42,855 nucleotides of DNA from Fibrobacter sp. UBA7003 (GCA_002449765.1 DJXN01000004.1:1-42855); one strand, 5' to 3'. Counted from the stretch's first letter, positions 33,176-42,379 are shown. The notes: generated from the letters alone by a model not told the origin. Made by a program: numbers and translations.

Positions 33176-33778
33176 ATGAAATCGAAATTTTTCGCCATCA
33201 AGCTTACTGCGATTCTCGCTTCCCTGACATTCTTTTCCGGCTGTGCCGGTTCGTCCAACGGCGACGACCTCGAGGTTCCGACCAACCTCCCGCCCATCTG
33301 CCGTGACATCGACTTTGTAGCGAACCCGGACATGCGCGAAATGTGCGGTGTCCGCAAGGCCCACAACAAGGCTTACAAGAACATCCCGCAACAGCGCTAC
33401 CTCATCAAGCCGAGCGAGACATCCATTGTAAAAACAGGCAACAAGCTTGAACTCCGCTTCCAGAACTCGCTTCCGCTCTACCTGGACGGCCCTATCGTAA
33501 ACGAGATCCTCTTCAACCAGGAAAAGCGCCTCGAAAGAATCAAGAACAACTACGACTACCACGAAATCTACAACAGGGAATCGAAGGAGAGGACCCGAAT
33601 CTTCAAGATGGGAATCCCGACCGATCTCGGCGGTACGCATGAATTCTGCTTCCGCATCCCCGAACTGAAGGGCAATGCGAGAACCCGTAACAGGGCTATG
33701 GGTAATAACATCGAACGCATGAGCTGCGAGGATTTCGAGAATATTATCGCAGCGGACAAAGCCTCCAGGGGACTTTAG
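33176..33778 (+). CDS. Hypothetical lipoprotein
   Basis: A 200-residue lipoprotein of unknown family. The signal peptide MKSKFFAIKLTAILASLTFFSGC ends in lipobox F-S-G-C at Cys23. The mature protein has scattered Cys (PPICRDIDF, REMCGVRK, EFCFRIP, MSCEDF) and is rich in Arg, Asn and Glu in the C-terminal half. It stands alone with its own leaderless promoter and terminator. Confidence 0.8.
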   Translation: MKSKFFAIKLTAILASLTFFSGCAGSSNGDDLEVPTNLPPICRDIDFVANPDMREMCGVRKAHNKAYKNIPQQRYLIKPSETSIVKTGNKLELRFQNSLPLYLDGPIVNEILFNQEKRLERIKNNYDYHEIYNRESKERTRIFKMGIPTDLGGTHEFCFRIPELKGNARTRNRAMGNNIERMSCEDFENIIAADKASRGL

Positions 33779-33804
33779 CCCGAACGCGAAAACGGTTTAT
33801 CACC

Positions 33805-33837
33805 AGCTTCCGCACCGATAGTGCGGAGGCTTTTTTT
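33805..33837 (+). terminator. Terminator overlapping the next promoter
   Basis: AGCTTCCGCAC (33805-33815) pairs with GTGCGGAGGCT (33821-33831) with one G-U, then T7. The following TAGATTTG (33839-33846) is the -10-like box of the next gene. Confidence 0.9.
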
Positions 33838-33860
33838 CTAGATTTGCACTCGGTAAAATC

Positions 33861-34751
33861 GTGACAAGTACAAACAAGAACATACACAACGCGCTAAGGC
33901 AGAACCACCTACAGGCGGCCTGTTCCTCTATCCAGGGTTTCTCGATTTCGGGTCTTGCGACCTACCTTCAGTTCCCGGAACTGGATTTCTGCGTCGACAT
34001 GGGCGAATGCCCCCTTACCGCCATTCCGCTAGACCACGTGTTCCTCACGCATGCACACGGAGACCATGCCCGCTGCCTCATGCGCCACAACAGCCTACGC
34101 AAGATGATGGGTGTAGAACGCGACAGCGTCTACTACCTGCCCGAAGAAATCAGCGAAGGAGCGAAAGCGTGGATCAAGGCGGAGGCCATGTTCGAAGGCG
34201 TCGGCGAACAGAAATTCCGCTATCCCGAGATTGTCCCGGTCAAGGCTCACGAACGCATTGCGCTGCGCTACCGCAAGGATCTCGTGCTGGAAGCTTTCGA
34301 AGTGAGGCATTCCATTCCCGCGATGGGAGCGACTCTTTACCTGCACAAGAAAAAATTGAAGGACGAGTTCCTGGGAAAATCCGCAGCGGAAATTATCGAA
34401 CTGCGCAAGAACGGTGTTGAAATCACTCGCGAAGTGTTCGACCCCCTCTTGAGTTTCACGGGCGACTGCATGGGCGACACTCTCCGAGACAACCCGCAGG
34501 TATTCAAGTCCAAGGTCCTCGTCACCGAATGCACCTTCCTCGACAAGGACGAAGAATCCATGGCCCACAAAAAAGGCCACACGCACCTGAACAACATCGT
34601 AAAAGCCCTGAACGAACAGGGAGACGAAGTCAAGTGCAAACAGATCGTGCTCACTCATTTTTCAATGAAGTATTCCGAAAAGCATATCCTAGAAACCCTA
34701 GAAAAAGAAATTCCGGAAAGGTTCCGGGATAGAGTCGTCGCATTCATTTAA
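33861..34751 (+). CDS. Metallo-beta-lactamase fold hydrolase, RNase Z-like
   Basis: A 296-residue protein with the metal-binding motif HAHGDHARC (HxHxDH) after the strand HVFLTHAH, a later His (FEVRHSIPAMG), Asp in FTGDCMGD and the closing LTHFSMKYS. This arrangement is closest to ribonuclease Z (tRNA 3' processing) and related hydrolases. In this organism CCA is not encoded in the tRNAs seen here, consistent with RNase Z trimming. The start is GTG at 33861; TAGATTTG ends 14 bases before it. Annotated as RNase Z-like rather than proven. Confidence 0.8.
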   Translation: MTSTNKNIHNALRQNHLQAACSSIQGFSISGLATYLQFPELDFCVDMGECPLTAIPLDHVFLTHAHGDHARCLMRHNSLRKMMGVERDSVYYLPEEISEGAKAWIKAEAMFEGVGEQKFRYPEIVPVKAHERIALRYRKDLVLEAFEVRHSIPAMGATLYLHKKKLKDEFLGKSAAEIIELRKNGVEITREVFDPLLSFTGDCMGDTLRDNPQVFKSKVLVTECTFLDKDEESMAHKKGHTHLNNIVKALNEQGDEVKCKQIVLTHFSMKYSEKHILETLEKEIPERFRDRVVAFI

Positions 34752-34778
34752 GGTTCAAGACAAAGGCTACAGAAAACG

Positions 34779-35540
34779 ATGGATGATAATCAGGAAAAGA
34801 TGGAAACCAGCGGGAACGAAGGACAGAAACGCGAAAGGGAAGTCGTCATTCCCGAATTCTACCGCGATTTAAACGAGGACCCCGAACTCAAGGGGCTCTG
34901 GCACTACGTTTTCCGCACGAACGGCGACCGCAAGCCCATCAAGACCGCAGACGGCCTCCCCCACAAGCTCGACTTCAACTGGAAGGACATGTTCCCTAAC
35001 GAAAACGGGCACATCGAAGTCGAAATCGGAAGCGGCAAGGGCAACTTCATGACAGACTATGCCCAAAAGCATCCAGACTACTTCATCATGGGAAGCGAAT
35101 GGGACTACACCTGGGCCGCATTTGCCATCGAGCGCATGGAAAAGCGCGGAGTCATCGCACAGGGCAATGCAGCCATGCTGCGAGGAGACGTATTTTATTT
35201 CTTGCGCGATGCCGTCAAGGACTGCACCGTCGATGCGTTCCACATGTATTTCCCCGACCCGTGGCCCAAGGAACGCCACCACAAGAACCGCCTGCTGCGT
35301 CCCGACTTTTTGACCGAGGTCGCGCGCTGCCTCAAGCCCGGCAAGCGTCTGTTCTACTGGGGAACCGACCACAAGGAATACAACGAGATTGCACTCGAGA
35401 CCTTCGACGCCTTCCCCACCTGCAAGGTCATTGAGCGCAACACCGCAGAACCCACCGAAGGAATCACAACCGGCTTCGAGCGCAAATACCGGAAAGAAGG
35501 CAGGCCCATCTACCGGAGCGTCATCGAATTCGAAAAATAG
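34779..35540 (+). CDS. trmB: tRNA (guanine-N7-)-methyltransferase
   Basis: A 253-residue SAM-dependent enzyme that makes m7G46 in the tRNA variable loop. Motifs: EVEIGSGKGNF (SAM binding), the FIMGSEWDYTWA strand and the family hallmark YFPDPWPKERHHKNRLL. The ~40-residue N-terminal extension (MDDNQEKMETSGNEGQKRER) is charged and probably disordered. It follows the RNase Z-like gene by 27 bases; both act on tRNA, so a shared transcript makes sense. Confidence 0.93.
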   Translation: MDDNQEKMETSGNEGQKREREVVIPEFYRDLNEDPELKGLWHYVFRTNGDRKPIKTADGLPHKLDFNWKDMFPNENGHIEVEIGSGKGNFMTDYAQKHPDYFIMGSEWDYTWAAFAIERMEKRGVIAQGNAAMLRGDVFYFLRDAVKDCTVDAFHMYFPDPWPKERHHKNRLLRPDFLTEVARCLKPGKRLFYWGTDHKEYNEIALETFDAFPTCKVIERNTAEPTEGITTGFERKYRKEGRPIYRSVIEFEK

Positions 35541-35603
35541 CCTTCACGCCCTGCGACGGGATGTCATTTTTCGACACCGCATTTTTTCTAGTTTAGTAAA
35601 CGT

Positions 35604-37253
35604 ATGTTAAAGCAACTATCCATCAGCGGTTTCACGCTTATCAGCCACGCCGAAGTCCCGTTCCGCAACGGCTTTACCGCCATTACCGGCGAAACTGGCG
35701 CAGGCAAGTCCGTTTTGCTCAAGGCTCTCCGCATGGTCTGCGGCGACAAGGCCCAGGCTTCGATGGTCCGCGCCGGCGAAAGCAAGGCCGTCATCGAAGG
35801 CATTTTTGACATCAGCCAGGAACCGAAGGTCAAAGAAATCATCGAGAACCTCGGAATCGACAGCGACGACGAACTCATCATCCGCCGCGAAATTCTCGAG
35901 AACGGCAAGGGCCGCACGCGCGTCAACGGAAACGTCGTCAACCAGGCCGACCTGCAGGAAATCGGCGAACACCTCATCCAGATGCACGGGCAGAGCGAGC
36001 AGCTGTTGCTCCGCGACACGCGCACCCATACGCAGATGCTCGACGACTATGCGGGGAACGGCAAACTGCTTGAAGCATATAGCGAAACATGGGCCAAATG
36101 GAACGATATCCTTGCACGCATCCGCGAAACAGAAGAACATGCCAAAGACCTCGCCGCCCAGAAGGACTTTCTCAAATTCCAGTTTGACGAGCTTTCGAAA
36201 GCGGCACTGCGCGAAGGCGAAGAGGAGGAACTCGAAGAAAAGGTGAGCGTAGCAAGCAAGGGAGAAGCGGAAAGGCGCATTCTCGATGAGATTCAGGGCA
36301 TTCTCAGCGGTGACAACGGGCTCCTCGACCAGGTGCAGATTCTCCAGGCCCGGATGCGATTCCTCGCCTCGAAAATTCCGCATTACGAGGAACACCTGAA
36401 CTCGCTCGCCGAGGTGGCCGACCCGTTCGAAAGCGTTTGCAAGGACCTGCTCAGGCTCTCTCCCGCAAAATCGCTCTCCCCCGCCGAAATCGACCGCGCA
36501 AACTCCAGGATTGCAAACATCCAGAAGCTGAAGCGCAAATACCGCACGGACGTAGCGGGCCTCATCGAACTAACGGCCAAGCGCAAAAGCGAACTGGAGA
36601 GCCTCGAAAACCTGGATTCCGACCTCGCCGAGCTCGCGAAAGAAGAAAAGAAAATCCTCGCCGAACTGGAGAATCTCGCCAAGGAGCTTAGCGCCAAGCG
36701 AGCCGAAGCCGCATGCCGTTTCGATTCCGCCGTGCAGACCACCATCCAGAACCTCGGGATGCCCAAAGCCGTATTCAAGACCCACATCGAGTCCCAACCG
36801 CTTAGCCCGAACGGGACCGAAAAAATCGAGTTCATGCTGGCTCCGAACCCGGGCGAAGGCGAGAAGAGTCTGCAGAAGGCCGTGTCGGGAGGCGAACTTA
36901 GCCGCGTTTTACTTGCAATCAAGAGCGTCATGGCCGACCTCGACAAGGTTCCTTTGCTAATTTTTGACGAAGTGGATTCCGGAATAAGCGGAGAAGTCGG
37001 CAACACCATCGGCGATGCCCTCCGAAGCCTCGGGAAGCACCACCAGGTCCTTACCATCACACACCTGCATCAGGTGGCAAGCCGGGCCAAGAACCAGCTA
37101 GCAGTGAGCAAGGACGAAATCGAAGGTCGAACCTTCACGTCGGTCAGGGAACTAGACCGCGAGGGACGAATCGAAGAGCTGGTGCGCATGCTTGGCGGCG
37201 ACTCCGAAACAGTTCGGGAACACGCAAGACAACTTTTGGAGAATAACCAATGA
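35604..37253 (+). CDS. recN: DNA repair protein RecN
   Basis: A 549-residue SMC-like ATPase of double-strand break repair. Walker A GETGAGKS is near residue 30. Two coiled-coil arms follow (about residues 155-230 and 290-370). The ABC signature VSGGELSRVLLAIKS and Walker B PLLIFDEVDSGISG are near residues 430-460, and HLHQVASRA follows. Full length. TAGTTTAG ends seven bases before the ATG and there is no ribosome binding site. It overlaps the next gene by ATGA. Confidence 0.95.
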   Translation: MLKQLSISGFTLISHAEVPFRNGFTAITGETGAGKSVLLKALRMVCGDKAQASMVRAGESKAVIEGIFDISQEPKVKEIIENLGIDSDDELIIRREILENGKGRTRVNGNVVNQADLQEIGEHLIQMHGQSEQLLLRDTRTHTQMLDDYAGNGKLLEAYSETWAKWNDILARIRETEEHAKDLAAQKDFLKFQFDELSKAALREGEEEELEEKVSVASKGEAERRILDEIQGILSGDNGLLDQVQILQARMRFLASKIPHYEEHLNSLAEVADPFESVCKDLLRLSPAKSLSPAEIDRANSRIANIQKLKRKYRTDVAGLIELTAKRKSELESLENLDSDLAELAKEEKKILAELENLAKELSAKRAEAACRFDSAVQTTIQNLGMPKAVFKTHIESQPLSPNGTEKIEFMLAPNPGEGEKSLQKAVSGGELSRVLLAIKSVMADLDKVPLLIFDEVDSGISGEVGNTIGDALRSLGKHHQVLTITHLHQVASRAKNQLAVSKDEIEGRTFTSVRELDREGRIEELVRMLGGDSETVREHARQLLENNQ

Positions 37254-38404
37254 ACGAAAAGCCATCCGATGTTCGACTCCGTTCGCGCGTCTGGAGCGTC
37301 CTCAGGGCGCTGGTCTTCGTATGCGTCATCTTTTTCATCTGGAACGGCATGGCGAAAACAGCCTGTGCCTTTGTCGCGATTGCCCTCATCATGGGCTGGG
37401 TGAATCTCTACCAGCTGCGTAGCCAGGAAATCGAGAAACCTTACTACAGGCTATGGCTGAATGTCATCGACGGATTCCTGTCGTTTGCCGTGATGACAAG
37501 CATCTTCGTGCGAGATTTGATGCAGAACGAGCATGCCGAAAAGCTCCTGGGCGTCGGCTGCGCCGTCCTGCTTGCAAGGCTCATCGCCCACACGCTCTTC
37601 TCGCTCGGAGTTCTGCGCGAAGGCAAGTCCCTCCCCCGCAAGAAGCGTTGGAGCAAGATGGCAAGCATCGCCACCACCATAACGATGGCCGTTTATCTGT
37701 TGAATCTCGAAGATTACCAACAAATTTGCATGGTGGCGACCATCCTGCTGATTGCGGCCTCCACCGTCGCCTACGCCTATTGGTACTACCGCGACCCTGC
37801 ACACCGCAAGCCCCTTTCGATTGCAAGCCAGCTCACGATGAGCCGCATCGTGCTGACCCCGTTCTTCCTCTGGGTTTTCTTCTACGACAACGACCTCGAC
37901 TACAGCAACAACAGCCTTGTTTTCAAGGTGCTTGCGCTTGCGATGGTTCTTGGGTTCATGCTCACCGATTTTCTGGACGGGAAACTCGCCCGCGCCATGG
38001 GCGAAGTGAGCACGCTCGGCAAGTACCTCGACCCGTTCAGCGACAAGATTTCCAACATGACGATATTCATGTGCTTCATCGCCACGGGATACGCCCCCGT
38101 TTGGATGGTGGCGCTCATCTACTTCCGTGAATCCAGCGTGGAGACGCTCCGTACGCTCGCCGCAAGCGAAGGCCTCATCATGCCAGCACGCAGGAGCGGC
38201 AAATGGAAGACCGCGCTCCAGGGAATCGGCATCGTGGCGATCCTCCTCGGCGCCATCGACCCGGTGAGAGCGTTCGTCCCCGGCCTGGGTGACATCTGGG
38301 ACATCTTCCCGAAAATAGTCATGGGAATCATCACCGCCATCACCATCATCAGCGGAATCGACTACTTCGTCTCGAGCAAGCACATTCTCAAGAAATTCGT
38401 GTAA
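37250..38404 (+). CDS. CDP-alcohol phosphatidyltransferase with an extra N-terminal membrane domain
   Basis: A 384-residue integral membrane enzyme. The C-terminal ~195 residues are a PgsA-like CDP-alcohol phosphatidyltransferase with the exact catalytic motif DGx2ARx8Gx3Dx3D (Asp243, Gly244, Ala247, Arg248, Gly257, Asp261, Asp265), which joins CDP-diacylglycerol to an alcohol such as glycerol-3-phosphate. Residues 1-180 add about six further membrane helices (LVFVCVIFFIWNGM, FVAIALIMGWVNLY, GFLSFAVMTSIFV). Ordinary PgsA is about half this size. The product could be phosphatidylglycerophosphate or another lipid. It is translationally coupled to recN. Confidence 0.85.
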   Translation: MNEKPSDVRLRSRVWSVLRALVFVCVIFFIWNGMAKTACAFVAIALIMGWVNLYQLRSQEIEKPYYRLWLNVIDGFLSFAVMTSIFVRDLMQNEHAEKLLGVGCAVLLARLIAHTLFSLGVLREGKSLPRKKRWSKMASIATTITMAVYLLNLEDYQQICMVATILLIAASTVAYAYWYYRDPAHRKPLSIASQLTMSRIVLTPFFLWVFFYDNDLDYSNNSLVFKVLALAMVLGFMLTDFLDGKLARAMGEVSTLGKYLDPFSDKISNMTIFMCFIATGYAPVWMVALIYFRESSVETLRTLAASEGLIMPARRSGKWKTALQGIGIVAILLGAIDPVRAFVPGLGDIWDIFPKIVMGIITAITIISGIDYFVSSKHILKKFV

Positions 38405-38448
38405 AATGCGTTTTTTCGCTTATTTAGGCGAAAAACGCACCCGTCCCC

Positions 38449-38479
38449 TTGACAGAACAGGCTCAAATTTCTATATATG
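38449..38479 (+). promoter_or_regulatory. Promoter of tRNA-fMet
   Basis: TTGACA at 38449-38454 and TATATATG at 38472-38479 with 20 bases between TTG and TA. Transcription is expected near 38484, about nine bases before the tRNA. Confidence 0.75.
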
Positions 38480-38492
38480 GAGCCAACCTCGA

Positions 38493-38566
<74 letters not shown>

Positions 38567-38570
38567 CTAA

Positions 38571-38596
38571 AAAATCCGGTTCAAAGCCGGATTTTT
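38571..38596 (+). terminator. Terminator after tRNA-fMet
   Basis: AAAATCCGG (38571-38579) pairs with CCGGATTTT (38587-38595), loop TTCAAAG, then T and CTTTTTTT. The T-rich end runs into the TATATTTG box of the next gene. Confidence 0.88.
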
Positions 38597-38603
38597 CTTT
38601 TTT

Positions 38604-38611
38604 TATATTTG
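38604..38611 (+). promoter_or_regulatory. -10 box giving a leaderless start
   Basis: TATATTTG-TAGCCG-ATG upstream of the UbiA-family gene. No ribosome binding site is present. Confidence 0.55.
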
Positions 38612-38617
38612 TAGCCG

Positions 38618-39562
38618 ATGTTTGCCGAACTCCTCAAGATGACCCGCCCCAAAAACATCGTGATTGCGATAATCACGCTCGTGGTCGGGTATATGCTGCT
38701 CGGGTTTCCCAATTCGCTTTTCTTACCCGACGACTGCAATTCCGACTTTGATTGGATTGGCTGGTCTACCGTTATAGTGGAAGCGTTCGGGTTCGCATTC
38801 GCCATCGGGTTTGCGAACATCCAGAACGACATCCTGGACCTGGAAAGCGACAAGTTGAACCGCCCCGAAAGGCCGCTCGTAACCGGGAAAGTTTCGGTAA
38901 AGGCCGCACGCATAACCTGGATTGCCTTGTTCGTACTGATGCTCCTCTGCGGACTTGGCGATTCAAACTCTTCCTCTCCGTTTGAATACCTTCCGCTCGG
39001 CTTCTTCTTTTTACTCGGGGTGCTCCTGATAGCCTACAACAAGTGGCTCAAGCATATCCCGCTTTTGAAAAACATGACAGTCGCGTTCCTGTGCACGACA
39101 CCCCTGCTCTACGCCCTGATGGATTATCTCATTCTATCCAATCTCATCCTACCAGGAAACGACTACGCACATGAACACATCTGGGCGATTATCCCAGCGA
39201 TTCCGTTCGCATTCCTGCTCACGACCGCGCGTGAAATCTACAAGGACCTGGAAGACGAAACAGGCGACCTGAAGGCGGGCATCATGACGTTCCCGCTTAT
39301 CGCGGGCTCGGCGACAGCACGGAAACTTGCCGGAGCAATCATCCTCTTCACCTGGATTTCGCTCCCGCTCCCGGTATTCTACATGGACAAGGTGTTCGGA
39401 CACAACTACCCGCCGCTGTTCCTGATTATCACGGGAATTGCGCTCACACCGATATTCGCCGTAATCCTATTCAGTGCCCACCGCAAGAACTACCGCCGGG
39501 CACAGTCGCTCACGAAGGTGGCAATGTTCGCAGGCCTCATTGCGCTCATCTGCAGCCTGTAG
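38618..39562 (+). CDS. UbiA-family prenyltransferase
   Basis: A 314-residue membrane prenyltransferase with about eight helices. The first Asp-rich motif is ANIQNDILDLESDKLNRPER (Asn70-Asp71, Asp74, Asp78) and the second is REIYKDLEDETGD. These bind the magnesium-diphosphate of the prenyl donor. It is closest in style to geranylgeranylglyceryl-phosphate synthases and menaquinone-type UbiA members; the acceptor cannot be decided. It has a single promoter and no obvious operon partner. Confidence 0.85.
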   Translation: MFAELLKMTRPKNIVIAIITLVVGYMLLGFPNSLFLPDDCNSDFDWIGWSTVIVEAFGFAFAIGFANIQNDILDLESDKLNRPERPLVTGKVSVKAARITWIALFVLMLLCGLGDSNSSSPFEYLPLGFFFLLGVLLIAYNKWLKHIPLLKNMTVAFLCTTPLLYALMDYLILSNLILPGNDYAHEHIWAIIPAIPFAFLLTTAREIYKDLEDETGDLKAGIMTFPLIAGSATARKLAGAIILFTWISLPLPVFYMDKVFGHNYPPLFLIITGIALTPIFAVILFSAHRKNYRRAQSLTKVAMFAGLIALICSL

Positions 39563-39809
39563 AATTTCGACAGAAGCATTTTCCCGCATAAACCACATTA
39601 CATATTCTGTAATACACTTTCCGCATTTAGAAAAAAAGTGTAAAGAAATCGGCCGAATCTGGCGAATTTGCAAAAAATTTCGTCATTTTTTTACCTGCTC
39701 CGCACCACGACCGATTCCTATATTTTTCCGCGGCCGCTTCCCCGCTTGCACCCGCATGGGTGGGCTACGACCCCGAGGTAAGGGAAGCAAAACATTCCGA
39801 AGAGGCGTT
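39563..39809 (+). promoter_or_regulatory. purF upstream region
   Basis: A 247-base gap. TATATTTT at 39719-39726 is a plausible -10 box, giving a leader of about 80 bases. I see no convincing purine-riboswitch core or other structure, and no further gene. Confidence 0.35.
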
Positions 39810-41195
39810 ATGCTCGAAGAATTGCACGAAGAATGCGGAGTCATCGGCATTTACAATGGCGAAAATGTCGTCCGCAATGTCACCATGGGTCTTTACGCAC
39901 TGCAGCACCGTGGCCAGGAAAGCGCTGGGTTCGCAGTCACCGACGGGGACAAGGTCCGCGTCCGCAAATCCATGGGTCTGGTTTCAACACTCCTGAGGGA
40001 ACACAATGTCGACGAGCTGCAGGGATTCGCAGGCATCGGGCATGTGCGCTACAGTACCACGGGAGCATCCACGCTCGCAAACGCGCAGCCGATCCTCGTG
40101 AGCTGCAAGTGGGGGCAAATCGCGGTCGCCCATAACGGCAACATCACGAACGCGAACGAGCTCCGCGCCGAGATGGAAGCCGAAGGGCACATTTTCCAGA
40201 CGACATCCGACTCCGAAATCCTCCTGCATGAAATCGCGCGCACCGAGGCCAACGACCTCGGAGACGCCATCAAGAAGGCCATCACCAAGTTTACCGGCAG
40301 CTTCTGCCTCGTATTCATCAGCAAGGACACGATGTACGTGGCCCGCGACGGTTTCGGGTTCCGCCCCCTGTCCATCGCCCGCATGGGCAAGTCCTGGTGC
40401 GTCGCGTCCGAGACCTGCGCTTTCGACTTGCTCGGCGCCCACTACATCCGCGATATCCAGCCGGGCGAGTTCCTCACCATCACGCAGAACGGGCTGCATT
40501 CCGAAAGGTTCACGCACAAGGACCGTCTCGCCCACTGCATCTTCGAATACATCTACTTCAGCCGTCCGGATTCCAAGATCTTTGAACAGAGCTGCGACAA
40601 GATCCGGCGCAAGATGGGCAAGCAGCTTGCGAAGGAATGCCCCGTCGACGCGGACATCGTGATTTCCGTGCCCGACAGCGCGACGACGGCCGCACTCGGC
40701 TACTCGCAGGCAAGCGGCATCCGTTTCGAAATCGGCCTCTTGCGTAACCACTACGTGGGCCGCACCTTCATCGATCCCACGCAGAACGTGCGCGAGCAGA
40801 AGGTCAAGCTCAAGTTCAACCCCATAGAGGGTGTGCTCAAGAACAAGCGCGTGTGCGTGGTGGAAGATTCCATCGTTCGCGGGACGACTCTCAAGATTCT
40901 CTCCCGCATGCTGCGTGACGCGGGCGCTCTCGAAGTCCACATCCGCATCGCATCGCCCCCCGTCGCACACCCCTGCTTCTTCGGCATGGATTTCCCGAGC
41001 CAGGGAGAACTTGCCGCAAGTTCAATGACGCCCGAAGAAATTGCGAAGATGCTCGGAGTCGAAAGCCTAGGCTACCTGAGTGTCGAAGGCATGAAGGAAT
41101 GCACCGGCGAAGGCGAGAACTACTGCGCGGCATGCTTCGACAACGACTACCCCGACTACATCGGGACAGACGCAACCAAGACACGCTGCGGATAA
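39810..41195 (+). CDS. purF: Amidophosphoribosyltransferase
   Basis: A 461-residue enzyme of the first step of purine synthesis, turning PRPP and glutamine into phosphoribosylamine. A short propeptide (MLEELHEE) precedes the nucleophile Cys9 (ECGVIGIY), which must be exposed by cleavage. The glutaminase domain has LQHRGQESAG, GHVRYSTTG and AHNGNITNA. The PRPP domain has VPDSATTAALGY and VVEDSIVRGTTLK. Late Cys residues (ECTGEGENYCAACF) may hold the iron-sulphur cluster of B. subtilis-type PurF. The start at 39810 is backed by AGAGG; the frame extends upstream without coding character. Confidence 0.95.
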   Translation: MLEELHEECGVIGIYNGENVVRNVTMGLYALQHRGQESAGFAVTDGDKVRVRKSMGLVSTLLREHNVDELQGFAGIGHVRYSTTGASTLANAQPILVSCKWGQIAVAHNGNITNANELRAEMEAEGHIFQTTSDSEILLHEIARTEANDLGDAIKKAITKFTGSFCLVFISKDTMYVARDGFGFRPLSIARMGKSWCVASETCAFDLLGAHYIRDIQPGEFLTITQNGLHSERFTHKDRLAHCIFEYIYFSRPDSKIFEQSCDKIRRKMGKQLAKECPVDADIVISVPDSATTAALGYSQASGIRFEIGLLRNHYVGRTFIDPTQNVREQKVKLKFNPIEGVLKNKRVCVVEDSIVRGTTLKILSRMLRDAGALEVHIRIASPPVAHPCFFGMDFPSQGELAASSMTPEEIAKMLGVESLGYLSVEGMKECTGEGENYCAACFDNDYPDYIGTDATKTRCG

Positions 41196-41203
41196 GTTAA
41201 AAA

Positions 41204-42124
41204 CTAAACCTGGCTAAACGTCCACTTCACGTGGTCCATCATGAAGTCGTGCCCGTCAAAGACAAGGCCGAACTGGTCCTTTATCTTTTGCACGTCGAAG
41301 AGCATCGGCTCGTCGCCCCAGCCGAGGTCCTGCTCGACAATTTTCGTCTTGCTTTCCGGACGGAGCGAAAGCATCATTTCCGCAATTTCCCTCCAGCTGA
41401 TCCAGACGGAACCGAGCCCGAGGAAAATTTCCTCGTTCTTGTCCGACTCGAGAACCTTGAGGTAGAGCTGCGCCTGCTGGCTCGCGTGGATGAACTGCGT
41501 GCCGTCGTTCTTGACGATATGGATGTCGCGGTCTTCCTTTACCGCCTGCGCCATCTCGAAGAAGCGGCGGTCGGGCTGCGAGCAGCCATCAGGGAAAGCG
41601 GGATTCCCGAAAGTGTAGCCCGGACGGATGATGTTCCTCTGCATTGTCACTTCGGGGAAATTCGTGCCATAGCCATGACGGAAACCGAGCACGAAAGCCT
41701 CGCCTGCAGCCTTTGTCGCACCGTAGAGGTCCATCGGCAAATTGCTCGTCACTTCGCGCATGGACGGGCGCATACGGCCCATTGCGGCAGTGCTGCTCGT
41801 CTGGATGAACTTCTTGCAACCGGCCTTGGCGGCCATTTCCAGAAGCATGACGGTCGCGCGCGTATCGTTCATGAGCATGGTGCTCGGAGTTTCGCCCCAC
41901 CCAAGCGCAATATGGATACAGGCGTCGCACCCCTTGAGGCCTTCGCCCATCTTGTCGAAATCCGTAAGGGAAGCCTCGACAAAACTCACACCGGAATGGC
42001 TGCGCAGCGAAGGAACCTTGTTGGGATGCCTTGTTGCGATGACGACCTCGTGGCCCTTGTCGAGAAGAGCCTTGACTACATAGTGTCCGATAAAACCTGT
42101 ACCGCCCGTGACAAAAACGCGCAT
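41204..42124 (-). CDS. NAD-dependent epimerase/dehydratase (extended SDR)
   Basis: A 306-residue extended short-chain dehydrogenase. The NAD(P)-binding GGTGFIGHYVVKALL is at residues 7-21. The catalytic Tyr134-x3-Lys138 is in DLYGATKAAGE, with Ser110/Ser111 in QTSSTAAMG. It resembles NAD-dependent sugar epimerases or dihydroflavonol-reductase-like members; the substrate is not known. GAGGT lies before the ATG. It is divergent from the trp leader. Confidence 0.9.
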   Translation of the reverse strand: MRVFVTGGTGFIGHYVVKALLDKGHEVVIATRHPNKVPSLRSHSGVSFVEASLTDFDKMGEGLKGCDACIHIALGWGETPSTMLMNDTRATVMLLEMAAKAGCKKFIQTSSTAAMGRMRPSMREVTSNLPMDLYGATKAAGEAFVLGFRHGYGTNFPEVTMQRNIIRPGYTFGNPAFPDGCSQPDRRFFEMAQAVKEDRDIHIVKNDGTQFIHASQQAQLYLKVLESDKNEEIFLGLGSVWISWREIAEMMLSLRPESKTKIVEQDLGWGDEPMLFDVQKIKDQFGLVFDGHDFMMDHVKWTFSQV

Positions 42125-42228
42125 ACTGACCTCTTTTTTGTATCCTGAAAAATAATGTCTTTTAAGGCAAAAGGCAACATTATTTTACAAAAAAACGGCA
42201 TTTTTTGGTACATTTTCTAAAGCATCCC

Positions 42229-42259
42229 TTGCCATGGCTGCCGTCCAATGGTATATTTG
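42229..42259 (+). promoter_or_regulatory. Promoter of the trp leader
   Basis: TTGCCA at 42229-42234 and a perfect TATATTTG at 42252-42259 with 20 bases between TTG and TA. The leader ATG follows after five bases (TTATC), so transcription should start at or beside it. Confidence 0.8.
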
Positions 42260-42264
42260 TTATC

Positions 42265-42312
42265 ATGAAATTCGTAGCAAGCATCAACTTCTGGTGGTGG
42301 CAGGCCCAATAA
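42265..42312 (+). CDS. trpL: Trp leader peptide with three consecutive Trp codons
   Basis: A 15-residue peptide, MKFVASINFWWWQAQ, ended by TAA. The three tandem TGG codons (42292-42300) sit immediately before RNA segment 1 of a terminator/antiterminator fold, and a tryptophan synthase beta gene follows. This is the classic attenuation leader layout, in which scarce Trp-tRNA stalls the ribosome. No Shine-Dalgarno site precedes the ATG; it is read as leaderless. Too short for ordinary gene finders. Confidence 0.85.
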   Translation: MKFVASINFWWWQAQ

Positions 42313-42379
42313 TCGGAGCCTGGTATTTTTGGTACGGTTTTCAAAAGACGCAGGCTCCTCAAAGGGAGCCAATTTTTTT
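42301..42379 (+). promoter_or_regulatory. Tryptophan attenuator
   Basis: Segment 1 CAGGC (42301-42305) pairs with GCCTG (42318-42322). Segment 2 GGAGCCTG (42315-42322) pairs perfectly over 8 bp with segment 3 CAGGCTCC (42351-42358): the antiterminator. Segment 3 as GGCTCC (42353-42358) pairs with segment 4 GGAGCC (42365-42370), followed by AA and T7 (42373-42379): the terminator. The three structures are mutually exclusive. Confidence 0.85.

Noticed and set aside
38405..38440. Terminator after the phosphatidyltransferase gene
   Set aside because: A hairpin (TGCGTTTTT with AAAAACGCA) exists but no U-tract follows it on the plus strand.
39563..39809. Purine riboswitch before purF
   Set aside because: No three-way-junction core or terminator pair could be recognised by eye.
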